DNA from: Desulfosarcina ovata subsp. ovata
GTDB taxonomy: Bacteria; Desulfobacterota; Desulfobacteria; Desulfobacterales; Desulfosarcinaceae
NCBI RefSeq assembly: GCF_009689005.1
Contig: NZ_AP021879.1
Location: 5,489,724 to 5,553,723, forward strand
Length of the DNA stretch: 64,000 bases
Direction of reading: 5' to 3'
Below, piece by piece: positions 43,117 through 53,907 of the stretch (its first letter is position 1; every line of letters begins with the position of its first letter). Made by a program: the position numbers and the translations under genes. The notes below the pieces were generated by a model. That model did not search any database, was not told where the DNA came from, and saw only the letters and a program-made list of their open reading frames with translations.

Positions 43117-43560
43117 TCACTCCACCTTCATCAGCACATGGGTGCCGCGAACACCGATGGTGGCGGCGGGCATGATCAGTTGGACCGATTCAGGGGAGAG
43201 TTTGGCCATCTGGCCTGACAGAAATGAAATCGTACCGCGCATCAGGCGCACCACAAATGAGAGTTTTTTTTCAAGGGGCTCGAACAGGTAGTCATCAACG
43301 GAAATTTCAGTGTCCGGCCCCATGGAGATCAGGGTGTCATCCGAGAAGACCAGGCCGACGGTTCCGTCGCTTCCTGTGCGAACAACGTCGGCCTGATGGA
43401 TTTCCATGCCGTCAACGACACTGATTGTCTCACCGTTGCGTAAGATGGTCACATTGCCATCCACGGTCTTGACCACGCCGACAAACGCTTGTGCCGTCGG
43501 AGAGAAAAGGCCGGTAAGAAAAAGAAGCAGACAGAATTGTTTGGCAATCATTCGTGCCAT
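43117..43560 (-). CDS. Exported FecR-domain protein
   Basis: A 147-residue protein with a signal peptide (FCLLLFLTGLFSPTAQA). The mature part is a FecR domain: GVVKTVDGNVTILRNGETIS, VVRTGSDGTVGLVFSDDTLI, and SVDDYLFEP, ending in MPAATIGVRGTHVLM. FecR domains of this exported, stand-alone type are common beside CHASE2 sensors and OmpA proteins. The GGAGGAACCC ribosome-binding site fixes ATG 43560; the upstream extension to 43755 is not expected. The function is unknown but is likely in the periplasm. The 44-bp repeat-bearing gap separates it from the OmpA gene. Confidence 0.88.
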   Translation of the reverse strand: MARMIAKQFCLLLFLTGLFSPTAQAFVGVVKTVDGNVTILRNGETISVVDGMEIHQADVVRTGSDGTVGLVFSDDTLISMGPDTEISVDDYLFEPLEKKLSFVVRLMRGTISFLSGQMAKLSPESVQLIMPAATIGVRGTHVLMKVE

Positions 43561-43914
43561 GGGTTCCTCCCGCAGGAAATGCACCGTCGCCCTGACGAGC
43601 GACGCGAAATTATCGGACACCACAGGAACCCGGGATGCGACAACCCATTGTTGGCGCACCCGGGAATCGGAAATGACCGCTATTGGCAGAACCCACGTGC
43701 GGTTGTCCAGATTGCCGGTGTTGGTGTCTTGGTTACAGGTGACACGAACCGTCAAGAACGGGGAGCAGGGCGTTGCCGCTGATGATTGACCCGCCCTTGG
43801 AGAATAGGGAGTTGGTATCTGTCGCCTGCTGTCAGTTATACACCTTCATAAAAAACTTTCGACCTATTTTATACAAAGAGACACTTTTTGTCCATCTGAA
43901 TTGTCAACTCTATT

Positions 43915-44418
43915 TCAATCGATGATCAGGTATCCTTCATCATCGCGTTCGACCCGGGTGATCCCCGGATGTTTCCTTTCCAGTTCATTCAGAATGGCGT
44001 CACGGCTTCTGACCTTCTGCAGCAGGCGATCCCTTTCGGTGGCCAGATCGATGGCCTCCAGCGCCCTTTGAATCGTGATTTTGAGGTCGGCGTCATCCCA
44101 CGGTTTCTGGATGAATTTGTAAACCCCCGCCTCGTTGATGGCCTGGATGGCGACCTGCATCTCCGCCTGCCCGGTCAGCATGATGGTCAGAATGTGAGGA
44201 TGGCGCGTTTTTATCGTTTTGAGAAGTTCAAGCCCGTTCATTTGTGGCATGTTGTAATCGCTGATGACGATACTGACTTCCCGTGCCTCCAGCAGCGTGA
44301 GCGCCGCCTCGCCATCCGTGGCGGTCATCAGGGTGTAGGGGGCCTTGCGCAGGACGCGTTGAAAGGCTTTGAGCACGTGGGGTTCGTCGTCCACCATCAG
44401 AATGGCGTGTTGGGTCAT
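43915..44418 (-). CDS. Response regulator (receiver plus short tail)
   Basis: A 167-residue single-receiver response regulator. The acidic pocket is MVDDEPH, the phospho-acceptor is the Asp in VIVSDYNMPQMNG, the switch residue is in IMLTGQAE and the lysine in FIQKPWDD. A ~40-residue helical tail (LATERDRLLQKVRSRDAILN) ends the protein; there is no DNA-binding domain. AAAGGACC precedes ATG 44418. It lies 49 bp downstream of the receiver-ATPase gene and is the last gene of the signalling operon. Its 'KPWDD' receiver type is the same as in the other regulators of this group. Confidence 0.9.
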   Translation of the reverse strand: MTQHAILMVDDEPHVLKAFQRVLRKAPYTLMTATDGEAALTLLEAREVSIVISDYNMPQMNGLELLKTIKTRHPHILTIMLTGQAEMQVAIQAINEAGVYKFIQKPWDDADLKITIQRALEAIDLATERDRLLQKVRSRDAILNELERKHPGITRVERDDEGYLIID

Positions 44419-44467
44419 GATTTTTTCGGTCCTTTCGAAAATGATATTTACGAACCGGCAGTATTGG

Positions 44468-46906
44468 TTATGGCCCGTATGGGTTCGGCGGCCCGGTTTC
44501 GGTGTCATCCCTCTGGGCGGTATTCCCGCACTTGGGACAATGGTGCCAGTCCCGGGCCAGCAGTTGGCCGCATTGCCGGCAATGTTTGATCAACTCTTTG
44601 CCGCAATAGGGGCAGTAATTATGACGTTGCTCCATCAGGCCGTGACAATGGCTACAGACGATCTGGGTGGTGTGCTGGGGCCCGAATACACGCAGCACCT
44701 CCTCACAAGTGGTAATCCCTTCCTTGACCTTTTTTAGTGCATCGTCCAGCAAGGTGGACATGCCGGTTAGGCGAGTGGCGTGGAGCAGTTCCGGCTCGGC
44801 GGCATCCTGATGGATCATGCGTTTGATTTCGCGGTCGACCTGGAAGATTTCATAGACACCGATACGGCCCTTGTAGCCGATGCCGTTGCAGCGGTCGCAG
44901 CCGGCACCGCGCCAAGCCTTGAACTCCGGATCGGTGATGTTCAGGGAACGTCTCATCTGCTTGTCCGGATGGTCGGCGGTGCGGCAATGGGGACAGGTGC
45001 AGCGTACCAGGCGTTGGGCGATGACCCCCACCAGGGCATCGGAAATCACATAAGGGGCCAGACCCATGTCCCTAAGCCGGGTAATGGCGGCGATACTCGA
45101 ATTGGTATGCAGGGTGGAGAGCACCAGATGTCCGGTGAGTGCCGCGTTAAAGGCCACTTCGGCGGTTTCGTGGTCGCGGATTTCTCCCAGCATGATCACA
45201 TTGGGGTCCTGGCGCAGGATGGCCCGAAGGACAGTGGAAAATGAAAGACCGATCTTGTCGCGGACATTGACCTGTTCGGCCATGCCCATCTGGTATTCCA
45301 CCGGGTCTTCAATGGTAGTGAAATTTTTTGTGATCCTGGCGCCTTTGCGAAGCATTCCATACAGGGTGGTGGTCTTTCCGCTGCCGGTGGGGCCGGTGGC
45401 CAGGATGATTCCCTGGGGACGCTCGATGAAATGGATGACCGCTTCCAAATCCCTGCCGGAAAATCCGAGTTCCTCTATCTCCTTGCTGGCCGCGTTTTTA
45501 TCCAGGATGCGCAGTACCACTTTTTCCCCATTGATGGTGGGCAGGGTGGAGATGCGCATGTCGACCATACGCGTGGAGGATTTCACCGTGATGCGGCCAT
45601 CCTGGGGCCGGCGACGTTCGGCGATGTCCAGGTCGCTCATGACCTTGATCCGTGAAACAATGGCCAGGTGCATGTTCAACGGGATGTGCAGCTTGTCTAC
45701 CAGAAGGTCGTCAATGCGGTAGCGGACCATGATGTACTTGGTTTTCGGTTCGATGTGAACGTCCGATGCGTTGTGCCGCAGGGCGTCGGAGATGATTGCA
45801 TTGACGATGCGGATTGCGGGCGGCTTGTCCTTTGCCCGCAACAGTTCCTCGATATCGGCTCCCTCGTCCGTCTCTTCGAGCACGATTTCGATCTGTTCGG
45901 TGGGATCGCTGAGATCGATTTCGGAAAGAACGGCGTCGAACACATCGGTTTCACCATAGATGGTCTTGACGGTCGCGAGGATCTCTTTCCCGGTGGCCAC
46001 CACCGGCTGAACGGGCATGCCGGTAATGAAGGTAAGATCATCGATTTTGTTCAGATCCGTGGGGTCGGCCATGGCCACGATCAGCTTCTGGTCGCTGCGC
46101 TTGAGCGGCACCAACATGTTCTGTTCGCAGATTTCCCGGGGAATCAGGGCGGCCAGGGCTTCGGGCACACTGAATTCGGCCGGGGAAACCCGATTGATAT
46201 CGGTCCTTTTTTCGATGGCGCCGATGATCGCCTTTTCGGAGATGGCGCCGATGTTGACCAGGATTTTGGGAAGGACGGTATTGGATTTGGCCTGGATGGA
46301 GAGCGCTTTTTCCAACGTCTTCTCGTCAATCAGGCCCGCCTTGAGCAAAAGATGGCCCAACTGGCTGTGGTGGGCATTGACAAACCGGCTGAGGCGCTTG
46401 ATTTCCTTTTGATGGTTTTCGGCCTGCTGCTTCAGCGACCGGTTTTCCCGGATCAGGTCGTATTGCTCCAGGGCCAGCGACACGGTGAGGCGAAGGTCGT
46501 CATCGTTCCAGGGTTTGGTGATGAATTTGTAAACGGCGCCTTCGTTAACCGCCCCCATCACGGCATCGGTGTCGGCGTAGCCGGTGAGCATGATTCGAAT
46601 GGTTTTTGGATACTTGGCCTTGATCTGCTTGAGCAGCTGTGTTCCGGTCATGCCGGGCATACGGTGGTCGGATACGACCACATGGACCGGCTGATGCCGA
46701 TCAAGAAGGGCTAGCGCCTCGGGACCCGATCCGGCGGTGAGCAACTGATAGTTTTCCTGCCGGAAAATGCGCCGCATGGCTTTGAGCACATTGGGCTCGT
46801 CATCGACGAAAAGAATGCGGTAGGCTTTCGTGCCGGCCGGTTTCGAATCCGGAATGGCGGCCTGTTCGGCGCTGTTATCGAGGAACAGTGAGGCAATGCG
46901 TGACAT
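44468..46906 (-). CDS. Receiver domain fused to a PilB/GspE-type ATPase with zinc ribbons
   Basis: An 812-residue fusion. Residues 28-145 are a receiver with Asp80 as phospho-acceptor and KPWND at 131-135. A coiled-coil linker leads to an MshEN/T2SSE_N domain (about 182-310), then the hexameric secretion ATPase (about 355-690): Walker A GPTGSGKTT at 505-513, Asp box IEDPVEYQ, Walker B VIMLGEIRDHE at 570-580 and His box GHLVLSTLHTN at 592-602. The zinc motif CTCPHC...CDRC is intact. The C-terminus (751-793) adds four CXXC pairs, that is, two zinc ribbons. Such ATPases power type IV pilus extension or type II secretion. Fusion to a receiver suggests direct phosphorylation control. No other pilus genes are nearby. 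Confidence 0.9.
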   Translation of the reverse strand: MSRIASLFLDNSAEQAAIPDSKPAGTKAYRILFVDDEPNVLKAMRRIFRQENYQLLTAGSGPEALALLDRHQPVHVVVSDHRMPGMTGTQLLKQIKAKYPKTIRIMLTGYADTDAVMGAVNEGAVYKFITKPWNDDDLRLTVSLALEQYDLIRENRSLKQQAENHQKEIKRLSRFVNAHHSQLGHLLLKAGLIDEKTLEKALSIQAKSNTVLPKILVNIGAISEKAIIGAIEKRTDINRVSPAEFSVPEALAALIPREICEQNMLVPLKRSDQKLIVAMADPTDLNKIDDLTFITGMPVQPVVATGKEILATVKTIYGETDVFDAVLSEIDLSDPTEQIEIVLEETDEGADIEELLRAKDKPPAIRIVNAIISDALRHNASDVHIEPKTKYIMVRYRIDDLLVDKLHIPLNMHLAIVSRIKVMSDLDIAERRRPQDGRITVKSSTRMVDMRISTLPTINGEKVVLRILDKNAASKEIEELGFSGRDLEAVIHFIERPQGIILATGPTGSGKTTTLYGMLRKGARITKNFTTIEDPVEYQMGMAEQVNVRDKIGLSFSTVLRAILRQDPNVIMLGEIRDHETAEVAFNAALTGHLVLSTLHTNSSIAAITRLRDMGLAPYVISDALVGVIAQRLVRCTCPHCRTADHPDKQMRRSLNITDPEFKAWRGAGCDRCNGIGYKGRIGVYEIFQVDREIKRMIHQDAAEPELLHATRLTGMSTLLDDALKKVKEGITTCEEVLRVFGPQHTTQIVCSHCHGLMEQRHNYCPYCGKELIKHCRQCGQLLARDWHHCPKCGNTAQRDDTETGPPNPYGP

Positions 46907-46917
46907 GGGCCCGGCTT

Positions 46918-48357
46918 TCAGATGTCTTTGGTGGTTTCAGATGTTTTGCCGTCGTCCTCCGCCGGGTCGCTGCCGGTCAGCGGAATGCGTATGGTAAAGG
47001 CGCTGCCGTGCCCAACCTGGCTTTCCGCCGTCAGTGTGCCGCCCAGCGCCTTGATGGTGTTGTAAGCGTGGAACAGGCCCAGGCCGGTTCCCTCGCCCAC
47101 CTCCCGGGTAGTAAAAAAAGGATCGAAAATAGTTCCCAGATCGGAGGCCGGGATACCGACCCCCGTATCGCTGATCCGGATCATGACACGATCCGCTTCT
47201 TTTTTGGAGTCAAGAACGATTTCCCCTTGGTTGCCCACAGCCTGAAATGCATTTTTCAGGATGTTGAAAAGGACCTGGTTGATTTCCCGCAAATGGCAGG
47301 CAATCTCCGGAATGTCTCCGTAATGCCGGAGAACCGTGACGTCGGGCGACCTGTGGCTGGAAAGCATGGCCAGGGTGATGTCCAGACAATCGTTAAGGTT
47401 GACGTTCTCGATGGTGTCGACACTGGGATGGGTAAAATCCCGCAGATTTTCGACGATGATCTTGACCCGCTTGGCCCCATCCAGGGACTCTTCGATAAGG
47501 CTCTGGGTATCTTTAATGACAAAATCGAGATCCATCTCATGGATCAGCCGGTCGATGGATGCCATTTGCTCCCGAATCTGTGAGACGGCCCGGGCTTCTC
47601 CGGCGGGTTTTTCCAGAAGATCGGTCAGGTTGCGATAATGGACAATTAAGCGAGACAGCTCATCGGTACTTTCCCTGAGTGTGTTCAGGTTGCTGATGAT
47701 GAATCCCATGGGGTTGTTGATTTCATGGGCCATCCCCGCCGCCAGTTGACCGATGGCAGCCATTTTCTCCTGTTGCAGCAAGGCCATCTGGGTTTCGCGG
47801 ACCTCGCGGGTTTTTTTCTCGACCTCGACTTCAAGGCTTTCGGCCAGCCGCCGGTACCGCTCCTCGGAGCGGGCCAATTGGTCCGCTTTTTTCCTGAGTT
47901 GGGTGTAAGACTCGCTGACCACCTGTCCATGCAGCCCGGCGGTCATGTGGTTGCGGTGGTTGAGATCGATCATGCGGTTGACAAAGCCGGCGGTGAAACG
48001 ACCCAGGTGCAGCAGCCGATCCATGCTGTCCATATTTTCCTTTGGTACGATCAGGATCAGGATGCCGATGATTTCCATTTGATGGATCAGATCGAACCGC
48101 AGATGCCGGCGGTGCCGGTCGTCGACCCATGCTGCATCCGGCCAGGACGGGTGTTGCTGCAAAAAGGATGCGTAATCCTCCATCTCCGTATCATTGGCGC
48201 CGTAGTGGACGCGTCCGTCGGGATGCAAAATGATTGCCTGGGTCCGACCGTCGATTTCGGTGAGCAGTTCCCGGGCCCGGGAGAGCGGAAACAGCTCGGC
48301 CAGGCTGTACTCACGGTCGAATTCATCAATATCGATACGCTCGTCGGTCGGATTCAT
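46918..48357 (-). CDS. Soluble histidine kinase with unrecognised N-terminal sensor
   Basis: A 479-residue kinase. Residues 15-145 form a sensory region of unknown type (SLAELFPLSRARELLTEIDG, IILHPDGRVHYGANDTEM), which looks GAF- or PocR-like. A coiled coil (SEERYRRLAESLEVEVEKKT) leads to HisKA with the His of LAAGMAHEINNPMGF, then a HATPase domain with SDTGVGIP and GTGLGLFHAYNTIK. ATG 48357 overlaps the MglA-like stop codon (ATGA), showing translational coupling. There is no receiver; its target is likely one of the receivers in the operon, such as that fused to the secretion ATPase 11 bp downstream. Confidence 0.88.
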   Translation of the reverse strand: MNPTDERIDIDEFDREYSLAELFPLSRARELLTEIDGRTQAIILHPDGRVHYGANDTEMEDYASFLQQHPSWPDAAWVDDRHRRHLRFDLIHQMEIIGILILIVPKENMDSMDRLLHLGRFTAGFVNRMIDLNHRNHMTAGLHGQVVSESYTQLRKKADQLARSEERYRRLAESLEVEVEKKTREVRETQMALLQQEKMAAIGQLAAGMAHEINNPMGFIISNLNTLRESTDELSRLIVHYRNLTDLLEKPAGEARAVSQIREQMASIDRLIHEMDLDFVIKDTQSLIEESLDGAKRVKIIVENLRDFTHPSVDTIENVNLNDCLDITLAMLSSHRSPDVTVLRHYGDIPEIACHLREINQVLFNILKNAFQAVGNQGEIVLDSKKEADRVMIRISDTGVGIPASDLGTIFDPFFTTREVGEGTGLGLFHAYNTIKALGGTLTAESQVGHGSAFTIRIPLTGSDPAEDDGKTSETTKDI

Positions 48358-49010
48358 GAAATCCCTGCTTTGGGCACCGCGGCGGCGAAGTGGTCCGGCC
48401 GGATGCCATGGCGGCTGTTGAGCTGGTAACGTCGGTCCAGGCAAATATAGGTGGCGTCCAACAGCCGAATGAAGGTTTCCCGGACGCCATCGCCGACCAA
48501 CGCCGAACTGAAGGTCACCGGCAGACCCGTGGGTGCCCAGCGCCGGAGGATGTCCGCCTCGCTGAGGATATCGGGCAGATCCCTTTTGTTGAACTGCACC
48601 ACCAGCGGCAGGCGCTCGAAATCCAGCCCCACGCGGGCGGCGTTTTTTTCGAGGTTGTCAAAGCTTTCGAAATTGCTTACCGCCTGGCTGTTTTGGGAGT
48701 CGGCAACGAAGACCACTCCGTCTGCGCGAGAAAGCACGGCCTTGCGGGTGGCGTCATGGGCCACCTGACCGGGGACGGTGAACAATTTGAATTTAACCGT
48801 GAACCCTTTTTCCGAGCGGATCAGAAGGGGCAACAGGTCGAAAAAGAGGGTCCGGTCGCCCTTGGTTTCGAAGCTCATCAGCTCACCGCAACGATCTGTC
48901 TCCATCATGTCATGCAGGCGCATCAGATTGGTGGTTTTGCCGCTCAGGGCCGGCCCGTAATAAACAACCTTGACGATCAATTTTCCGCTTTCCGGCTTGA
49001 ATTCCGCCAT
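48354..49010 (-). CDS. MglA-like Ras-family GTPase
   Basis: A 218-residue small GTPase. P-loop GPALSGKT is at 19-26. TKGDRTLFFDLLP, the MglA-type switch I region, is followed by FTVPGQVAHDATRKAVL, where PGQ replaces the usual Ras DTAGQ, as in MglA. The base-specificity motif is NKRD at 141-144. MglA sets the leading pole and controls type IV pili and gliding in Myxococcus; here it sits among response regulators and a pilus-type ATPase, so a similar polarity or switching role is likely. No MglB (roadblock) GTPase-activating protein gene is adjacent. The C-terminal ~50 residues are not part of the G domain. It overlaps the kinase downstream. Confidence 0.9.
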   Translation of the reverse strand: MAEFKPESGKLIVKVVYYGPALSGKTTNLMRLHDMMETDRCGELMSFETKGDRTLFFDLLPLLIRSEKGFTVKFKLFTVPGQVAHDATRKAVLSRADGVVFVADSQNSQAVSNFESFDNLEKNAARVGLDFERLPLVVQFNKRDLPDILSEADILRRWAPTGLPVTFSSALVGDGVRETFIRLLDATYICLDRRYQLNSRHGIRPDHFAAAVPKAGIS

Positions 49011-49031
49011 GGCAAGGATCCTTTATCGCGG

Positions 49032-49859
49032 TCATTCGACCATGGGTGTCAGTGTCATGATTACCCCTTGCCCTTTATAGTGGCCCGTCAGGGGGATCAT
49101 TTCCAGTTCGAAGGAACGTCCATTCCGGTTGCGGGCCGAAACATGGTTTTTCTCAAGGGTGTCGAGACAAGTGGACAGGTTTTCCTCGACGCTTTCTTCG
49201 AAACTTTCTCCGATATTGCTGCCTACTCCGGGGTATTGTCCCTCACCCATCTGCTGCCGGGCCGCCTTGTTGACCATGACCACCAGCATTTCGGAGCTGA
49301 TGCCCAGGATGGGAAGCGGTAGATCCTCCAGGATGGCATGGGAAACCTGCAGTGCCTGGTTCTGGATCTTGAGCGAGTGGGTCCGCTCCTGGACGATGGT
49401 TTCCAGGTTTTCGTTCATTTTTTTCAGCGCCTCGTTCTGTGCGTGGAGCTGCTCGTTGAGGCCCTTGTTGGCCTGGATGAGATCATACTGCTCCAGTGCC
49501 TGGCGGATTTCCAGTTTCAGATTTTGGTCATTCCAGGGCTTGAGAAAGAACTTGTAGATGTGGCCCTCGTTGATGGCCTCGGTGATGGTGTCCACATCCG
49601 TGTATCCGGTCAGAATGATGCGCAGGATATCCGGGTAGCCTGCACGCACCTCTTTGAGAAACTCCGTTCCGTTCATTTCGGGCATGCGCTGATCCGAAAT
49701 GACGATGTGAACTTCGTTTGCAGAGAGAATCTCAAGTCCTTGCCTGCCACTGCTACCGGTCAGCAGCCGGTACTCCTCCTTGCGCAGGAGGCGTTTCAGG
49801 GCGTTGAGAATATTTGGTTCGTCGTCGACACAAAGGACGGTGTGTTGAATGGATTCCAT
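49032..49859 (-). CDS. Response regulator with coiled coil and PAS-like output
   Basis: A 275-residue regulator. The receiver (residues 7-125) has CVDDEPN, the acceptor Asp in HIVISDQRMPEMNG, and FFLKPWND. It is followed by a coiled coil (LNEQLHAQNEALKKMNENLE) and a PAS-like domain (ILEDLPLPILGISSEMLVVM). There is no DNA-binding or enzymatic domain. It probably acts by protein contacts. The ATG at 49859 is 4 bp past the HDOD gene's stop. The MglA-like GTPase follows 21 bp downstream. Confidence 0.88.
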   Translation of the reverse strand: MESIQHTVLCVDDEPNILNALKRLLRKEEYRLLTGSSGRQGLEILSANEVHIVISDQRMPEMNGTEFLKEVRAGYPDILRIILTGYTDVDTITEAINEGHIYKFFLKPWNDQNLKLEIRQALEQYDLIQANKGLNEQLHAQNEALKKMNENLETIVQERTHSLKIQNQALQVSHAILEDLPLPILGISSEMLVVMVNKAARQQMGEGQYPGVGSNIGESFEESVEENLSTCLDTLEKNHVSARNRNGRSFELEMIPLTGHYKGQGVIMTLTPMVE

Positions 49860-49863
49860 GTTG

Positions 49864-50718
49864 TTACCCTTGTTTGAAAAAGTCGGTGGCGGTGGCCATC
49901 TCTTCCTTTACCGCCGGAAACCAATCCGCAGAGTTTTTAAGTGCGTTCACCATGGGGTCCCTGATGGCCGCGGGCAGGGTGTCGGCATCCAGCCGGTAAC
50001 CCGCCCGGTCGTCCATGATGTTGACCAGGGTATCGGCCACCCTTACCAGGCTGACCATGGACAGGGTTTCTGCCGGCCCGGTTGTACCGTGATGATATTG
50101 GATCGATTTTTCCAGTGTTTCCGGCAGCATCCAACGACGGGCGAGATGGCTGCCGATCCGTGTATGCGGCCAGCTGCCGAGTTGCCGTTCTGCCATGTAG
50201 AAGGTCGTCCGGTTCGCCTTGATCTCCTCCATGATGCGCTTGAAAAGATCGGGAAAGACATTGATCAGCACCACCTTGCCGATGTCGTGGAGCAGCCCGG
50301 CAGTAAACGCCTCCTCGGCCGGTGCCAGTCGGGTGCACTCGGCCAGGTGGCGGCACATGACCGCCACGCCGATGGCATGGGACCAAAAACCGGAAATATT
50401 GAACCCCTTCAGTTCGTTTTTCAATTTGAGGGTGTCGATGACACTCACCGTAACCACAGCATTCTGTACGGTGCCGTAGCCCAGCAGGGTGACGGCATGG
50501 CGCAGGTTGGTGACGCGGTTTCTAAAACCGAAGAAAGATGAGTTGACCAGACGCAGGATCTTCACCACCGTTGCCTGATCCCGCTCCAGGACGACCACCA
50601 GGCGTTCGATGGGCGTCTCGATATCCTGTAGCATTCGGTTCATCTCCATGGCGACCATGGGCAGGGTGGGCAGATTGTTGAGCGACTCCACGGTTTTTAT
50701 CATCTGTTGTCGGTTCAT
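49864..50718 (-). CDS. HDOD-domain protein
   Basis: A 284-residue protein made up almost wholly of an HDOD domain (LPTLPMVAMEMNRMLQ, RLVNSSFFGFRNRVTNLRHA, LHDIGKVVLINVFPD). HDOD proteins are non-catalytic relatives of HD phosphohydrolases and usually act as adaptors in signalling; several are needed for motility or virulence in other bacteria. The HD pair of an active enzyme appears only as LLHDIGK, so catalysis is doubtful. Its ATG overlaps the upstream regulator's stop (ATGA), placing it firmly in the operon. Confidence 0.9.
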   Translation of the reverse strand: MNRQQMIKTVESLNNLPTLPMVAMEMNRMLQDIETPIERLVVVLERDQATVVKILRLVNSSFFGFRNRVTNLRHAVTLLGYGTVQNAVVTVSVIDTLKLKNELKGFNISGFWSHAIGVAVMCRHLAECTRLAPAEEAFTAGLLHDIGKVVLINVFPDLFKRIMEEIKANRTTFYMAERQLGSWPHTRIGSHLARRWMLPETLEKSIQYHHGTTGPAETLSMVSLVRVADTLVNIMDDRAGYRLDADTLPAAIRDPMVNALKNSADWFPAVKEEMATATDFFKQG

Positions 50719-52124
50719 GGGGTGTCGTGCTCCAATTGGCCCTCGTCTATCGGCAGGGAAACGTTGATGGCTTGGCCGATCAACCCGCGGCGACCGAATT
50801 CCTGGATGCTGGAGAGGCTGCTATCGCTGAGAACGGTTCCCCGGGTAAGCAGCAGGCGGCCGTCTTCGAGGCGAAGATCGTTGTGCAGGGTCATGCCTGC
50901 CTGCAACCGGTCGAATGGCAGATGGCTGACCGTTGACGAGACACTGTGGCTGCCGATGCAGCGCAGGAAGTGCCGCACCATGCCTGCATCGTATCTGATA
51001 TCACTGTTCTCGAGGATGACTCTCTCCGCGATCGATCGACGCAAATTATCGTCCCGGCTGAACTCGAGATCGTCGATGATCGCTTTTGAAAGGTAACGGC
51101 GCGCCGAGGCCATCAACGCATTGATCTCATTGGGCCACAGGTGGAGTATCGTGCAATAATCCGCGGCCACGGCAAGAATCCGCGCCCCCACCGGGATGTC
51201 GTTACCCTCGCGTTTTTCGGGGAACCCGGAGCCGTCGACATTTTCATGGTGGTTGAGGATGATCTGGCCGACATCCTCGAATCCTTCCACCGAGGATAGC
51301 GTAAGGGCGGCAATGGCCGGGTGCTGGCGGTAGGCCTCGAATTCGGTTTCGTTCATGGCCCGTTCATCCTTTCGGACAATGTTGTCGGCCATGCCCAAGA
51401 GACCGATGTCATGGACCAATCCGGCCATTTCCACGCGGTCCTGCTCGGTCTCTTCCAGCCCGGCGATCACGGCGATCTTTCGGGCCAGCTGGGCCACTTC
51501 GCGCATGTAATGGCCCAGACCGGGATTGCTCGATTCCACTAGGGAAAGCAGCAGCCGAACGACCTGTTTGAGGCTCTTTTCCAGGCTGTTGTTCAGGGAT
51601 TTGAGCATCTTGTTCTGATATTTGAGCGCCCAGGTGCGTTCGTTGACTTTGGTCTCCAGGCTCTTGTTCAGATCGGCCAATTCCGCATTCTGTCGCTGCG
51701 TCAGCTTCGTCAGGCGGACGTTTTCCCGCCGCAGTTCGACCTGGGCGAGCGCCTCGCGGGCCAGGGTGAGGATTTCCGAATCGTTCCACGGCTTGGTCAG
51801 GTAACGGTGGATTTTCCCTTTGTTGACCGCATTCACCACGGCATCCATGTCCGCATAACCGGTGAGCAGGAAGCGGACGGCGTCGGGGCAAAATTCGATA
51901 GACTGCTCTAGAAAGGTGGCCCCATTCATTCCCGGCATGCGCTGATCCGAAATGATCAACGATATGGGGGCCTCTTGGGGCTGCTTAAGAAGGTCCAGGG
52001 CCTCGACGCCACTTCCGGCGGTCAGGAGATTATGCCCTTCTCTGCGGAATAGACGTTTCAGGCTCTTTAAAATCGAGGCTTCGTCATCCACCAGCAGAAG
52101 GGTGTGAACCATTTTATGTTCCAT
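50715..52124 (-). CDS. Response regulator with HD-GYP-like output
   Basis: A 469-residue regulator. Receiver: LLLVDDEAS, acceptor Asp in LIISDQRMPGMNG, and YLTKPWND. A coiled coil (QNAELADLNKSLETKVNERT) leads to an HD-GYP-type domain (about 210-390): MAGLVHDIGLLGMADNIV, then HHENVDGSGFPEKREGNDIP. The GYP triplet is GFP here. HD-GYP proteins break down cyclic di-GMP, but activity with this variant is unsure. The final ~90 residues (PFDRLQAGMTLHNDLRLEDG) are a further, unnamed domain. ATG 52124 is chosen from several; 52112 also has a GGAAC in front. The stop overlaps the HDOD start. Confidence 0.85.
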   Translation of the reverse strand: MEHKMVHTLLLVDDEASILKSLKRLFRREGHNLLTAGSGVEALDLLKQPQEAPISLIISDQRMPGMNGATFLEQSIEFCPDAVRFLLTGYADMDAVVNAVNKGKIHRYLTKPWNDSEILTLAREALAQVELRRENVRLTKLTQRQNAELADLNKSLETKVNERTWALKYQNKMLKSLNNSLEKSLKQVVRLLLSLVESSNPGLGHYMREVAQLARKIAVIAGLEETEQDRVEMAGLVHDIGLLGMADNIVRKDERAMNETEFEAYRQHPAIAALTLSSVEGFEDVGQIILNHHENVDGSGFPEKREGNDIPVGARILAVAADYCTILHLWPNEINALMASARRYLSKAIIDDLEFSRDDNLRRSIAERVILENSDIRYDAGMVRHFLRCIGSHSVSSTVSHLPFDRLQAGMTLHNDLRLEDGRLLLTRGTVLSDSSLSSIQEFGRRGLIGQAINVSLPIDEGQLEHDTP

Positions 52125-52155
52125 TGTGTTCTGCTTTTTCCCTCTTGGGCCCATC

Positions 52156-53903
<1,748 letters not shown>

Positions 53904-53907
<4 letters not shown>

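Noticed and set aside
45668..46714. 348-codon open frame antisense to the receiver-ATPase gene
   Set aside because: Product looks like reverse-strand noise (Asp/Gly/His-rich); the ATPase frame has all motifs.
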